Assembly: GCA_030604195.1 (NCBI GenBank)
Contig: JAUVWI010000005.1
Coordinates: forward strand, 19,015-83,014
From: Spirochaetales bacterium
GTDB lineage: Bacteria; Spirochaetota; Spirochaetia; SZUA-6; DRHE01
Direction of reading: 5' to 3'
DNA length: 64,000 bases
Part shown: one piece after another, positions 51,559 to 60,442 of the stretch
Position numbering within the stretch: position 1 is the first letter of the stretch
Layout: each line of letters opens with the position of its first letter
The notes under the pieces: model-generated
Seen by the model: the letters and a program-made list of their open reading frames with translations, nothing else
Database searches by the model: none
What the model was told of the DNA's origin: nothing
Made by a program: the position numbers and the translations under genes

Positions 51559-51637
51559 TGTAATCAATATCAAAATAACCATGTATCAAGTGATTGCGCA
51601 TTCCTATTATTTTTTGCCAGGGAACATCCGGATGCTC
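51509..51637 (-). pseudogene. Remnant of a HepT-like (DUF86) toxin gene
   Basis: The minus-strand frame contains Val-Pro-Trp-Gln-Lys-Ile-Ile-Gly-Met-Arg-Asn-His-Leu-Ile-His-Gly-Tyr-Phe-Asp, the unmistakable HepT signature with its R-x-x-x-x-H active site. The N-terminal two thirds are missing, and the C-terminus loses homology after Asp-Tyr-Asn-Leu and ends at 51509. No MntA/HepN-type nucleotidyltransferase partner is present. It abuts the plus-strand remnant at 51554-51558. Confidence 0.7.
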
Positions 51638-51712
51638 TTTGCAGTAATAATTGCCTTTCAATAAAAGGAAAGTTAGAGTACAATTCAGGCTGTTCTGTAC
51701 CGGAGGTTGATT

Positions 51713-53275
51713 ATGAAAGGAAATATTCAAATACTCGATACCACTTTAAGAGACGGGAACAAACTGCCCTTTGTGGTTATGAATATTAAAGAGCGGCTGG
51801 CAATCGCCCATCAGCTCTCCTCCCTGGGGGTGGATATAATTGATGCGGGATATCCAATATCCTGCAGGGAGGACCGGGAAAGTGTCGAAGCTATTGCCAG
51901 GGAAGTTAAGGTTCCCTTTATATCCGCGTTGAGCCGGGCTATTAAGGCGGATATCGAAGACACATTAAGTCTTCTAAGCAAGGCTGCTATGGCCAGGGCC
52001 TATCTCCATGTTTTTCTGCCCCTTTCATCACAATTTCTGGATGAGGTGCTTCATAAGAGCAGCAAAGAAGCTCTGCGCATGGTCACGGATTCGGTAGAGC
52101 TGGGGAAAAAATCCGGGGCAACTGTGCAGTTTTCACTGGGAGAGATTGGTGAGACAGAAACCGCTCTTTTAGTCGAAGCGGCACAGGCAGCTGCCCAGGC
52201 CGGAGCCGATGTATTGAATATTGCGGATACCAATGGCTCACTGACACCGCCTGAGGTTAGTGAATTGATCACCTCCCTTAATTCGGAACTTAAAAAGTGG
52301 CCCGAGATACGCCTGGGCGTTCATTTTCATAATGATCTGGGTTTAGCTACGGCCAATACCCTTACCGCCATAGAATGCGGTGCCAGACATGTAGAGTGCA
52401 CAATCGGCGGAATTGGGGCGCGTTGCGGCAATACTCCCTTTGAAGAGGTGGTTTTCGCGCTTGAAGTGCTCGCCGGGCGGCTGAAAATATCACATTCAAT
52501 AAATCTGAAACAGATACATGAAGTTTCCCGGTTAGTAAATCATATTACGGGTGTGCAGCCCCATCCCAACAAGGCGATTATCGGGAAATGCGCCTTTATG
52601 GAACCGGCTGCATCCCGCTCGCCGAATTCTCTGCCCGAATGGAAGAGGTCACTCTTTACCGCTGAGACCATCGGACGCTCTCTGGACGCCTCCTTCGGTT
52701 ATCAGGAAATGAGCCTTTCCGGCTTCAAGAATCAACTGGAAAGTCAGAAAATACCACTTGCAGGAATAGATCTGGAAAAGGCTTACCATCTCTTTCAATC
52801 CCAGACCAGGCGTAAAAAAGAAGTAACCCGGAAGGAAATCCTTTTAATTCTGGCTGATGCTCAGCTGGAAGTCTCTGAACCCTACTCATTAATCTCTTTC
52901 AATGTGATGACCGGCTCAAATACACAGCCGGTAGGGGTTGTGGAAATAAAGAGGGATGAGGCAACGTTGGTTGAATCCGCTTCAGGTGACGGCGCAATTG
53001 ATGCCCTGTGCCGGGCAGTTGACCGGGCCGTTGGCATAAACCCGCGGCTGGTGGTCTATTCAGTGGACAGTCTAACCGAGGGTAAAGATGCCCGGGCTGA
53101 GGTAACCATTACTCTGAGCTACCTGGGCAAAAATTTTCATGGTCACTGCAGCAGCACAGATGTGGTGGAAGCTAGCGTAAGGGCCTACCTGGATGCAGTA
53201 AACCGCCTTATCCTTTCCGGTATTACTGAATCGGCGGAAGAATTCTATATAGATGGTGAGCAGTTATGGGAGTAG
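51713..53275 (+). CDS. LeuA-family synthase (2-isopropylmalate synthase-like)
   Basis: 520 residues from ATG 51713, five bases after GGAGGT. The HMGL-like TIM barrel has Asp-Thr-Thr-Leu-Arg-Asp-Gly with the metal-binding Asp, and His-Phe-His-Asn-Asp-Leu-Gly-Leu with the metal His pair. The last ~130 residues resemble the LeuA allosteric dimer domain. 2-isopropylmalate synthase (leucine pathway) is the likely reaction; citramalate or homocitrate synthase are alternatives. Oddities: the Glu/Asn-Gln after Arg-Asp-Gly is Asn-Lys here, and the family's Gly-Glu-Arg-Ala-Gly-Asn is Gly-Ala-Arg-Cys-Gly-Asn. No other leu genes are nearby. Confidence 0.8.
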   Translation: MKGNIQILDTTLRDGNKLPFVVMNIKERLAIAHQLSSLGVDIIDAGYPISCREDRESVEAIAREVKVPFISALSRAIKADIEDTLSLLSKAAMARAYLHVFLPLSSQFLDEVLHKSSKEALRMVTDSVELGKKSGATVQFSLGEIGETETALLVEAAQAAAQAGADVLNIADTNGSLTPPEVSELITSLNSELKKWPEIRLGVHFHNDLGLATANTLTAIECGARHVECTIGGIGARCGNTPFEEVVFALEVLAGRLKISHSINLKQIHEVSRLVNHITGVQPHPNKAIIGKCAFMEPAASRSPNSLPEWKRSLFTAETIGRSLDASFGYQEMSLSGFKNQLESQKIPLAGIDLEKAYHLFQSQTRRKKEVTRKEILLILADAQLEVSEPYSLISFNVMTGSNTQPVGVVEIKRDEATLVESASGDGAIDALCRAVDRAVGINPRLVVYSVDSLTEGKDARAEVTITLSYLGKNFHGHCSSTDVVEASVRAYLDAVNRLILSGITESAEEFYIDGEQLWE

Positions 53276-53289
53276 GTCGGGAGTAGGTC
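53268..53289 (+). repeat. Perfect 11-bp tandem duplication at the leuA-like stop codon
   Basis: GGGAGTAGGTC occurs twice in a row; the first copy contains the TAG stop of the LeuA-family gene. It is probably a recent slippage duplication. The convergent methyltransferase gene ends two bases further on. Confidence 0.85.
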
Positions 53290-53290
53290 G

Positions 53291-54511
53291 CTAGATTTTA
53301 CCCTTTTTTACCAGAAGCACTGCCTGGTAACCATGATATTTTTTTCTCTTTTTCAATTGGAATCCCTTGCTCTGCTTTAAAATATGTTGCAACAAAGGGT
53401 TATTAGCTGCAATAACCACCTCTCCATCCGGTTGAGTTAAGCGGGGCAGCTCCGGAGAGATCATTTCCACCGTGGCGGGCCGGCTCTCCGGACCGGGGAA
53501 AAGAATGATCAATTCATAACTGGCGGGTATTTCCGAAAGCCATGACGTATGATAGCTCTCTATCAGGCAATCGGCTACACCGTGGGCTGCAAGGTTGCGC
53601 CTGGTTACCTCCAGTCCCAGCAGATCGCGTCCCGCCAGGGTAAACTTTATTCGTTTTTCTGCCAGTATGCGGCAGAGATAAACCGGGAGGTGGCCCTGTC
53701 CCGGATTCCAGATCAGGATATTATGTTCCGGATTCAGGTGGTCAGATAGCAGTGCCATTGCCGAAAGCTGTTGATAGCCCAGGTTATCGAAATCAGGGAG
53801 ATTATAGACTGTATCAAGAGAATAGCTTAAATATTTTAAGGGCGGTTGAAAGTTGAAATGGCCGCGTATATAGGGTAAAAGTCCGTCCTGCAGCGGCGTT
53901 ATTTCGTTGCCTTTAGCGGCCAGAAAAACAGTATGGTCAGGAGTTCCCTGCCGATGGATAATGGCGGCGCCTGATCTTATCAGAGCGGTGTGGGCAACTT
54001 TCTCCAGCGTTTTTACGATTACAAAAGCAAAGAGGCCTCCCGGTTTTAAGTAGCTGTTGTATTGATCAAATATACTGATCAGAACCGGAGCGCCGGCCTT
54101 AGCCGGGAGATTGGAAAGGATGAGGTCATAACCCTTAATATCTGTTCCTCTGAATCCCAGGCGTCCTTCTATTGAATCCGCACTTATATTGTTCAGCCGG
54201 CAATTATGCCTGGCAAAATCCAAAGCCAGTGCATCACGATCTGTCAAATGAAGTTTTAGCCGGGGATTGATTCTCTTCAGGGTGATACCCAACACTCCAA
54301 CACCGCAGCCCAGGTCAAGGACGCAGCTAAACTTAGCTATGTCGATCTGTTTCAGCAGTACGGTTAAGAGCAGTTTAGTGCCTTTATCAATGTCAAAACT
54401 GCTGAACAGGGCCTGACTCAAGTCAAAGTAGAGAGTCGAGCCGGCAAAGCGGAACTCAATACGTTTGTTTGTCAGCTTCTTAAGGGTTTGCTCTGCCTGT
54501 GATTCCTTCAA
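53291..54511 (-). CDS. Tandem SAM-dependent methyltransferase (RsmC-like)
   Basis: 406 residues with two Rossmann-type halves. The first (about 60-200) has a good SAM site (Val-Leu-Asp-Leu-Gly-Cys-Gly-Val-Gly-Val-Leu-Gly), an acidic loop 2 and motif IV as Ser-Asn-Leu-Pro-Ala, where N6/N2 methyltransferases usually have Asn-Pro-Pro-Phe/Tyr. The second half (about 265-400) keeps the fold but has a degenerate glycine loop. This two-domain build is that of RsmC/RlmG rRNA guanine-N2 methyltransferases, although the order of active and degenerate halves differs. The start is TTG, overlapping the efp stop (TTGA). Confidence 0.7.
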   Translation of the reverse strand: MKESQAEQTLKKLTNKRIEFRFAGSTLYFDLSQALFSSFDIDKGTKLLLTVLLKQIDIAKFSCVLDLGCGVGVLGITLKRINPRLKLHLTDRDALALDFARHNCRLNNISADSIEGRLGFRGTDIKGYDLILSNLPAKAGAPVLISIFDQYNSYLKPGGLFAFVIVKTLEKVAHTALIRSGAAIIHRQGTPDHTVFLAAKGNEITPLQDGLLPYIRGHFNFQPPLKYLSYSLDTVYNLPDFDNLGYQQLSAMALLSDHLNPEHNILIWNPGQGHLPVYLCRILAEKRIKFTLAGRDLLGLEVTRRNLAAHGVADCLIESYHTSWLSEIPASYELIILFPGPESRPATVEMISPELPRLTQPDGEVVIAANNPLLQHILKQSKGFQLKKRKKYHGYQAVLLVKKGKI

Positions 54512-55068
54512 TTCACCCGTTCTACATACTCCCTGGTTTCACTGTTAATGAGTATTTTATCGTCCTGCTTGATAAAGAGAGGAACCTTAACCACCAGCCC
54601 GGTTTCCAGAGTTACCGGTTTGGTGGCTCCGGATACAGTATCACCGCGCAGAGCATTTTCCGAATCAGTAACGGTTAATACTACTTTATAGGGAATAATA
54701 ATATCCAGGGCTTTATCTTCCCAGAAAGATATGGGATAGGTTTCTCCCTCTTTCATAAAATACTGTTTATCCTCATTACCGCTGATTGGTATGCCGAATT
54801 GTTCATAGGTCTCTGTATCCATAAATAGATAATTATCTGCATCGGAGTAAAGGTACTGGGCATTTTTTGTTTCTACCTCGATATCCTCCACACTTTCCTG
54901 GCTTCTGATTACCTGTTTTAAAACCAATCCGCTTTTAAGATTTTTTAATTTGAGCCGGACAAAGGCTGTACCCTTACCGGGATTAACAAACTCCCGTTCA
55001 GCAACTAAGTATGGCTCATCCTTTACAATTAAGAACATTCCCTTGGCCAGGGCTCCCGCTTTTATCAT
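54508..55068 (-). CDS. efp: Elongation factor P
   Basis: 186 residues, three beta-barrel domains. It stimulates peptide-bond formation at polyproline stretches. The modification loop reads Asn-Pro-Gly-Lys-Gly-Thr-Ala with Lys32, equivalent to E. coli Lys34, which EpmA lysylates. The gene for an EpmA-type ligase lies immediately upstream on the same strand. The C-terminal Gly-Asp-Thr-Val-Ser-Gly-Ala-Thr-Lys-Pro is conserved. Confidence 0.95.
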   Translation of the reverse strand: MIKAGALAKGMFLIVKDEPYLVAEREFVNPGKGTAFVRLKLKNLKSGLVLKQVIRSQESVEDIEVETKNAQYLYSDADNYLFMDTETYEQFGIPISGNEDKQYFMKEGETYPISFWEDKALDIIIPYKVVLTVTDSENALRGDTVSGATKPVTLETGLVVKVPLFIKQDDKILINSETREYVERVN

Positions 55069-55085
55069 ATATTTCCTCGATTCTC

Positions 55086-56153
55086 TTATTTGTCTGTATT
55101 ATTTAATAACATAGCAGAAAAAGGAAAAAAGATCACCCCTGAAATATTCCGCTGATCCAGTAATAGCATGAGCAGCCGGTCAATGCCTAAAGCCACTCCT
55201 GAACATTCGGGATACTCTACATTAAAAAAACCACTCAAAGCGCGGTCCGGCCGGTGCGGTATGCGCGCTGATTCTTTTTCCCTATGTTCCTTTTCAATAA
55301 AACTGTCAATCAGAGAGCCGTCGGTTTCTTCAGTATAGCAGTTGGCAAGCTCCAGGCCGCCTATGTATAACTCCCAGCGCTGGGCATAGGGCGCAGTGCC
55401 ATTCTGTTTAGCCAGGGTAGAGAGGAGCTTTGGATAATCGAAAAGGAAAACCGGTTTATCAGGGGGTAATGATGGTTCTACCAGGGTAAGAAATATCTTG
55501 TTAAAGATATGTTCCCAGGTGTCTCTGCTGCTGATAGCTATCCCTTTAGATTTAGCTGCTGATGCAATCTTTACAAGCTGCCGGTGAGCAGGCTGACCTG
55601 AGCAGCTTTCCGTGGCTGTGCCGCTTTGAGCAGCCAGACATTCCGGTAAATCTATGGCAGCATAGCGCTTGAAAGCCTCACTTATCGAGAGTTTGAGAAA
55701 GGGAGGCTTCAGGTCGATTGCCTTATTTTGATAGGTCAGCGTGGGAGCAAGGTTCAGCTCATTAAAAAGATGGAGGAAGAGTTCTTCAGTGATTTCCATG
55801 GATTTCTGGTAATCTGCACCAACGCTGTAATATTCAAGCATAGTGAACTCGGGATTATGGTGTGCTCCGAGTGATTCAAAGTTACGGAAACAGTGTGATA
55901 TCTGGAAAATACTGCCGGTATCTAAAGCCAGTAACCGCTTCATCCAGAGCTCCGGAGAGGGAACCAGGTAGAGCTCCCGCGTTTCACCATCAGGCTGAAT
56001 ATATTGGCTGGCAAAAACCTCAATATTGGCTTCCGGTATCAGGAATGGAGAGAGAAGGGGAGTATCTACCTCTATGTAGCTGTTTTTGAGAAAATAGCTG
56101 CGTATAGAGGCTGACAACTCCGATCTTTTCTTGAAAATTTCTCTGGCCGTCAT
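55086..56153 (-). CDS. epmA: EF-P lysine ligase (EpmA/GenX/PoxA family)
   Basis: 355 residues from ATG 56153 with GGAG eight bases upstream; the longer frame to 56480 would overlap the divergent peptidase gene and its N-terminus is nonsensical. It is a class II LysRS-like core without anticodon-binding domain: Val-Asp-Thr-Pro-Leu-Leu-Ser, Phe-Arg-Asn-Phe-Glu-Ser-Leu-Gly-Ala-His-His-Asn-Pro-Glu-Phe-Thr-Met-Leu-Glu-Tyr (motif 2), and Gly-Val-Ala-Leu-Gly-Ile-Asp-Arg-Leu (motif 3). It would attach beta-lysine or lysine to EF-P Lys32. No epmB (aminomutase) is in the window. Confidence 0.9.
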   Translation of the reverse strand: MTAREIFKKRSELSASIRSYFLKNSYIEVDTPLLSPFLIPEANIEVFASQYIQPDGETRELYLVPSPELWMKRLLALDTGSIFQISHCFRNFESLGAHHNPEFTMLEYYSVGADYQKSMEITEELFLHLFNELNLAPTLTYQNKAIDLKPPFLKLSISEAFKRYAAIDLPECLAAQSGTATESCSGQPAHRQLVKIASAAKSKGIAISSRDTWEHIFNKIFLTLVEPSLPPDKPVFLFDYPKLLSTLAKQNGTAPYAQRWELYIGGLELANCYTEETDGSLIDSFIEKEHREKESARIPHRPDRALSGFFNVEYPECSGVALGIDRLLMLLLDQRNISGVIFFPFSAMLLNNTDK

Positions 56154-56170
56154 TGGTGTAACTCCTGTAT

Positions 56171-56199
56171 AGTATACTTTAACAGAAATTAGCAAACAA
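56171..56199 (-). promoter_or_regulatory. Promoter of the epmA-efp operon
   Basis: On the minus strand, TTGTTT (56199-56194) and TATACT (56176-56171) are 17 bases apart, followed by GGAG and the epmA ATG. The -10 forms part of the palindrome AGTATACT (56171-56178), which also offers a TATACT on the plus strand for the divergent peptidase gene, although no good -35 matches it. Confidence 0.65.
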
Positions 56200-56208
56200 G
56201 GAATCGGG

Positions 56209-59200
56209 ATGAGTAGAATAAATAAAGAATGTGACATTATTGATCCAGGCAAAGTATACAGCGGTTTTAAGGCGCTCTCGGTGCAGGAACTTTCCGAATA
56301 TGGATCTACGGCTTTACACTTCACACACCTTGCCACCGGCCTGGAGCTCTTCCATCTGCATAATAATGACCGTGAAAATCTCTTTGCTTTTGTTTTCAGG
56401 ACGCCGCCGAATGACGATACCGGGGTTGCCCATATATTGGAGCATTCGGTGCTCTGCGGTTCAGAGAGATTTCCGGTCAAAGATCCCTTTGTTCTACTGC
56501 TGAAGGGCAGTTTGCATACCTTCCTGAATGCTTTTACCTTTCCTGATAAAACAGTCTATCCGGCAAGCAGTATGTTGGAGAAGGATTTTTATAACCTGAT
56601 GCTGGTATATGGAGATGCGGTTTTTTCCCCCCTGCTCAAGCGGGAGGTATTAATGCAGGAGGGGCACCATCTTGAATATCGCCGCTCCGGAGAGCAGGAT
56701 GGACGTCTTGCGAGAGTGGGAGTGGTGTACAATGAAATGAAGGGAGCCCTGGCCAGTGCCGAGACCCTGGTGGGCTCCTGGTCTTTCCGCTCATTATTTC
56801 CAGATACGCCTTATGGTTTTGAATCGGGAGGTAATCCGCTAAAGATACCCGATTTAACCTATGAAGAGTTATCAGCTTTTTTTCATAAGTATTATCACCC
56901 TTCCAACTGCAGGATATTTATTTATGGAAGCATTCCCACGAAAAAACATCTGCTGTTTTTACAGGAGAACCTTCTCTCATCCTTCAGGAGGCGACATATA
57001 AGCTCAGAAATTCCGCTGCAGCCCCGATGGGATGAACCCCGTACAATCATCAAGACTTTTCCGGTTGGAAAAGAGGAATCCAGAGCGGGTAAGAGCTCAA
57101 TAGTATTAAACTGGCTCATTGGAACAGCAACTGACCCCTTGAAAATGCTCTCTATGGAGGTGCTGAGTGAGATCCTTCTGGGCAATGCGGGCTCACCACT
57201 GCGCCAGGCTCTGGTTGAATCCGGTCTCGGAGAGGATATCTCGCCGGCGTCCGGGTTGGATACTGAATTAAAAGAGATGATCTTTTCCGCCGGTCTGCGC
57301 GGAACTGATCCGGAAAGACAGCGGGCAATTGAATCTAAAATACTGGACACCTTGAAGGATGTTGCTGAAGCCGGTTTTGAAAAAGAATTACTCGATCCTG
57401 CTCTGCATCGGATTGAATTCCGTCACCGTGAAATTCGCCGCGGTGGGAGCCCTTACGCACTCCAGCTGCTATGGCGTTCCTTAAGCGGCTGGCTGCATAA
57501 TACTACTCCGGAGGTAACCCTTGAGTTTGAAAGGTGGTTGAAGGTATTAAAAAATAGAATTTATGAAGATAAAAACTATCTGGTTGATTTACTGGTCAAG
57601 AATCTTCTTGAGAATCCTCACCAGAGTACTATAGTTGTAAAACCTGATCCGGCCCAATCAGAAAGGGAGCAAAGGAAGGAAGAGTCTTTATTAAAGCAGG
57701 TAGAGAAGAATCTTTCCGCAGGGGAAAAACAGGCATTAGTTGCTGACAACAGTAAATTACTCGACTATCAGAATACACCTGACGGGCTTGAGGATCTTAA
57801 GAAGGTGCCGCTTTTAAACATTCAGGATCTGCCGGAAGAGGTTGAGATAATTCCCACTTCAAGAGTGGACTCTGGCGGGGGTGTTCCCTGTTATTTTCAT
57901 GAACTCTCCACACGGGGTATAGTCTACCTTGACCTGGTATTCTCTACCCGGGGCCTGGATAAACAGGAGTCGCTGCTGCTTCCCCTTTTGGGCAGGGCTC
58001 TCTGCGGCTGCGGTCTTGAAGGGATTCCCTATGGTGAAGTTGCCAGAACTCTGGCCCTCTACAGCGGCGGTTTCACTGCCGGCCTGGACGCGGGAAGTGT
58101 TGTGGGGGGGGAAGAGGTTCGAGAGCAGATTATTTTCCGCCTGAAAACCCTTAATGGAAAGCTGGCCCCGGCGCTGAAAACAGTTAAAGATCTTCTGCTT
58201 GGAGCAGATTTCAGCGATCTGGATAGATTAAAAGATATTCTGCTTAATCAACGTAACGCTCTCAAGGCTTCTCTTATTCCCGCAGGTCACCGTTATGCAG
58301 CCTTACGAGCCGGGAGCCGGATTTCAAGGGCCATGATGGTTGAAGAGGAGTGGCAGGGAATTACCCAGCTTCTTCACCTGACAGAGCTGGCAACAGGATT
58401 GACTGATCAAGGTTCAACCATGGCCGAAATCGCTTTCCGGCTCCAGAAATTAAGGGAAACCATAATTAATAAAAGCAGGTTAATCCTGAATATCAGCGCT
58501 GAAAAAAGCAATCTCAACACTATAAGCGAGGCGTTGCAGCCCTTGCTGGCTGAGCTGCCCGCAGAAAATGCTCAATCTGGAGAAAGAGAGTCTGGTAAAA
58601 GGGAACCCGGAGAAAGGGAAAATAGTTTCCCGTGCCATTCACCCGGGAGTGAATCATTTGTCGCCCCTGTGGCCGTGGGTTATGTGGCTCAATCCCTGGC
58701 CGGGGCCAGGTTCGGCACTCCGGGGGATGCTCACCAGACAGTACTGGCAAATCTGTTAAGCACCGGTCCTATCTGGCATGAAGTGAGAATGAAGGGCGGA
58801 GCTTATGGGGCATTCGCTTCACAGAGCGGCCTGGAGGGTGTGTTTTCCTTTTCTTCTTACCGTGATCCCAGAATTATTGAAACCTTTCGAGCCTATAGAG
58901 AGGCCCTGGAGTATGGCGTACAGGGTGATATTGAGGGGAAACTTGTGGAAGAGGCGATCATTAGTACAATCGGCAGTGAGGAGAAACCCCTTGCCCCTGG
59001 TGAAAAGGATATAGTTGCGCTAAAACGTATTCTCTACGGAATCAATGACCAACTACGGCAACAGAGACGCCGGGAGATACTGGCGGTCAGCCGTCCTGAC
59101 CTGGCCGGGGCTGCTTCTCTGCTTTTAAGATTATTTGACCGGAGGTCTTCTGTTGTACTGGCCTCCAGAAAGGCCATTATGGAAGCGGGAGAAGAGCTGG

Positions 59201-59238
59201 GAGAGCTTAAGGGGAGTATTGTGGAATTACCCCTTTAA
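56209..59238 (+). CDS. M16C metalloprotease, presequence protease (PreP/Cym1) family
   Basis: 1009 residues, the usual size of two-half PreP-type peptidases that clear unstructured peptides. The inverted zinc motif His-Ile-Leu-Glu-His is at 75-79 (followed by Ser-Val-Leu-Cys-Gly-Ser), and the distal Glu ligand lies in Val-Val-Tyr-Asn-Glu-Met-Lys-Gly (Glu176). The second half (from about 560) is the inactive lobe, with Arg-Met-Lys... and Gly-Gly-Ala-Tyr-Gly-Ala-Phe typical of the family. A Glu/Gly/Arg-rich repeat-like insert (about 785-805) separates two subdomains. There is no signal peptide, so it is cytosolic. A GGAA-type ribosome site precedes the ATG. Confidence 0.92.
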   Translation: MSRINKECDIIDPGKVYSGFKALSVQELSEYGSTALHFTHLATGLELFHLHNNDRENLFAFVFRTPPNDDTGVAHILEHSVLCGSERFPVKDPFVLLLKGSLHTFLNAFTFPDKTVYPASSMLEKDFYNLMLVYGDAVFSPLLKREVLMQEGHHLEYRRSGEQDGRLARVGVVYNEMKGALASAETLVGSWSFRSLFPDTPYGFESGGNPLKIPDLTYEELSAFFHKYYHPSNCRIFIYGSIPTKKHLLFLQENLLSSFRRRHISSEIPLQPRWDEPRTIIKTFPVGKEESRAGKSSIVLNWLIGTATDPLKMLSMEVLSEILLGNAGSPLRQALVESGLGEDISPASGLDTELKEMIFSAGLRGTDPERQRAIESKILDTLKDVAEAGFEKELLDPALHRIEFRHREIRRGGSPYALQLLWRSLSGWLHNTTPEVTLEFERWLKVLKNRIYEDKNYLVDLLVKNLLENPHQSTIVVKPDPAQSEREQRKEESLLKQVEKNLSAGEKQALVADNSKLLDYQNTPDGLEDLKKVPLLNIQDLPEEVEIIPTSRVDSGGGVPCYFHELSTRGIVYLDLVFSTRGLDKQESLLLPLLGRALCGCGLEGIPYGEVARTLALYSGGFTAGLDAGSVVGGEEVREQIIFRLKTLNGKLAPALKTVKDLLLGADFSDLDRLKDILLNQRNALKASLIPAGHRYAALRAGSRISRAMMVEEEWQGITQLLHLTELATGLTDQGSTMAEIAFRLQKLRETIINKSRLILNISAEKSNLNTISEALQPLLAELPAENAQSGERESGKREPGERENSFPCHSPGSESFVAPVAVGYVAQSLAGARFGTPGDAHQTVLANLLSTGPIWHEVRMKGGAYGAFASQSGLEGVFSFSSYRDPRIIETFRAYREALEYGVQGDIEGKLVEEAIISTIGSEEKPLAPGEKDIVALKRILYGINDQLRQQRRREILAVSRPDLAGAASLLLRLFDRRSSVVLASRKAIMEAGEELGELKGSIVELPL

Positions 59239-59378
59239 AAAGGGTTGGCCCTGTCATGGCTATGAGTATTGACAACCAGGTAATGGTTCAACTACTCTCA
59301 GATAGGCTGCTGTAATTGCCGAAAAGGTCACAGGCAGTGGAATTCAGGTAAGCTTAAAGATAATAAAGGATTTGTAAT

Positions 59379-60413
59379 ATGGAAAATGTTTCTATTTTGT
59401 GGGATATAGAGAATGTCACTCCATCCACAGACTCTCTCTTTATTGAAGGTTTGTCCGAGTATGCAGAATCTCTGGGGCGTATTGTAGCGGCAAGGGCCTA
59501 CTGTGACTGGAGCAAGCCGGCCTATAGAAAAATGGGACCTTACCTGTCACGATTTTATTATTATCTGGTCCAGGTCCCCAGGGAGCGAAATCAGAAAAAT
59601 ACCGCTGATATTAACCTGATTACCGATGCATTGGAGCTTTTAAGATTATATGATCATATCAGCACCTTCATCCTGGTAACCGGGGACAGTGACTTCCGTG
59701 CTTTAGTACTGGCTCTGCGCAGAGCGGGCAAACGCATTCATATTATCTGTGATTTGAAAAAGGCCTCCCAGGATCTGCTGGTCCTGGCGGATAATTTCAA
59801 GGACTACCGTGAGCTGATCCCCGGAGGTGATGAGGATACTGCGCAAAGTTCCGATATTTCAAGTATGGAACATGGACGCAGTGAGCATCCGCCCACTTCG
59901 GTTCCCAGGGAACACTGGTTTGAAATACTGACCGATGCCACCAGGATTATATTGAAGGAGAATAAAAACCCCAACATGAGCGCGGTAAAGATCCGCATGC
60001 GTATGCTTAACCCCAACTTCAGTGAAAAAGAATTGGGTTACAGGAGTTGGAGTGATTTTGTCGGCGAAGCGGTAAAAGCCGGTTATGTAAAAATAGAGGG
60101 CAGGGAACGCCAGGCTATGATCCTGCCTGAAGAGAGAGAGATCAGCTTAAAAGGCACCCAGCAGCAGGCCCTGGATACTCTACTGGATATTATAGGGGGT
60201 CTGGACGGCGGTAAAGATCCGGTGTTCCACGATTTCGCCACGGTCAATGCGTTACTCGGTAAAAGAGGTGTTGATTTCAAGCATCTCGGTTTCCGGCAGT
60301 TCAAGTCTTTTATTCAGGCTGCGGAGACCCGCGGTTTGCTTGAATCAAAGGCTGAGGGCCTGCGCCATTTTTTACGCCGGGTGAAAGTGGTAAAAAGAAA
60401 CAGGCGCCGGTAG
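59379..60413 (+). CDS. NYN-domain (LabA/DUF88-like) RNase-fold protein with OST-HTH/LOTUS domains
   Basis: 344 residues. The N-terminal ~150 residues are a PIN-like NYN domain with the acidic set Leu-Trp-Asp-Ile-Glu-Asn, Thr-Ala-Asp-Ile-Asn-Leu and Val-Thr-Gly-Asp-Ser-Asp-Phe, consistent with a metal-dependent RNase. Two C-terminal regions of ~80 residues (about 175-245 and 258-335), with Trp-Ser-Asp-Phe-Val and Phe-Arg-Gln-Phe-Lys-Ser-Phe, resemble OST-HTH/LOTUS RNA-binding domains. It is a plausible bacterial relative of RNA-silencing-type NYN-LOTUS proteins. It stands alone; ATG 59379 has AAAGGA upstream. Confidence 0.83.
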   Translation: MENVSILWDIENVTPSTDSLFIEGLSEYAESLGRIVAARAYCDWSKPAYRKMGPYLSRFYYYLVQVPRERNQKNTADINLITDALELLRLYDHISTFILVTGDSDFRALVLALRRAGKRIHIICDLKKASQDLLVLADNFKDYRELIPGGDEDTAQSSDISSMEHGRSEHPPTSVPREHWFEILTDATRIILKENKNPNMSAVKIRMRMLNPNFSEKELGYRSWSDFVGEAVKAGYVKIEGRERQAMILPEEREISLKGTQQQALDTLLDIIGGLDGGKDPVFHDFATVNALLGKRGVDFKHLGFRQFKSFIQAAETRGLLESKAEGLRHFLRRVKVVKRNRRR

Positions 60414-60442
60414 GTCCGGCTGCCCGCTTTCTGCTATCCTTC

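Noticed and set aside
56154..56480. N-terminal extension of epmA up to 56480
   Set aside because: It overlaps the start of the divergent peptidase gene by more than 250 bases and encodes low-complexity sequence; ATG 56153 has a good ribosome site and promoter.
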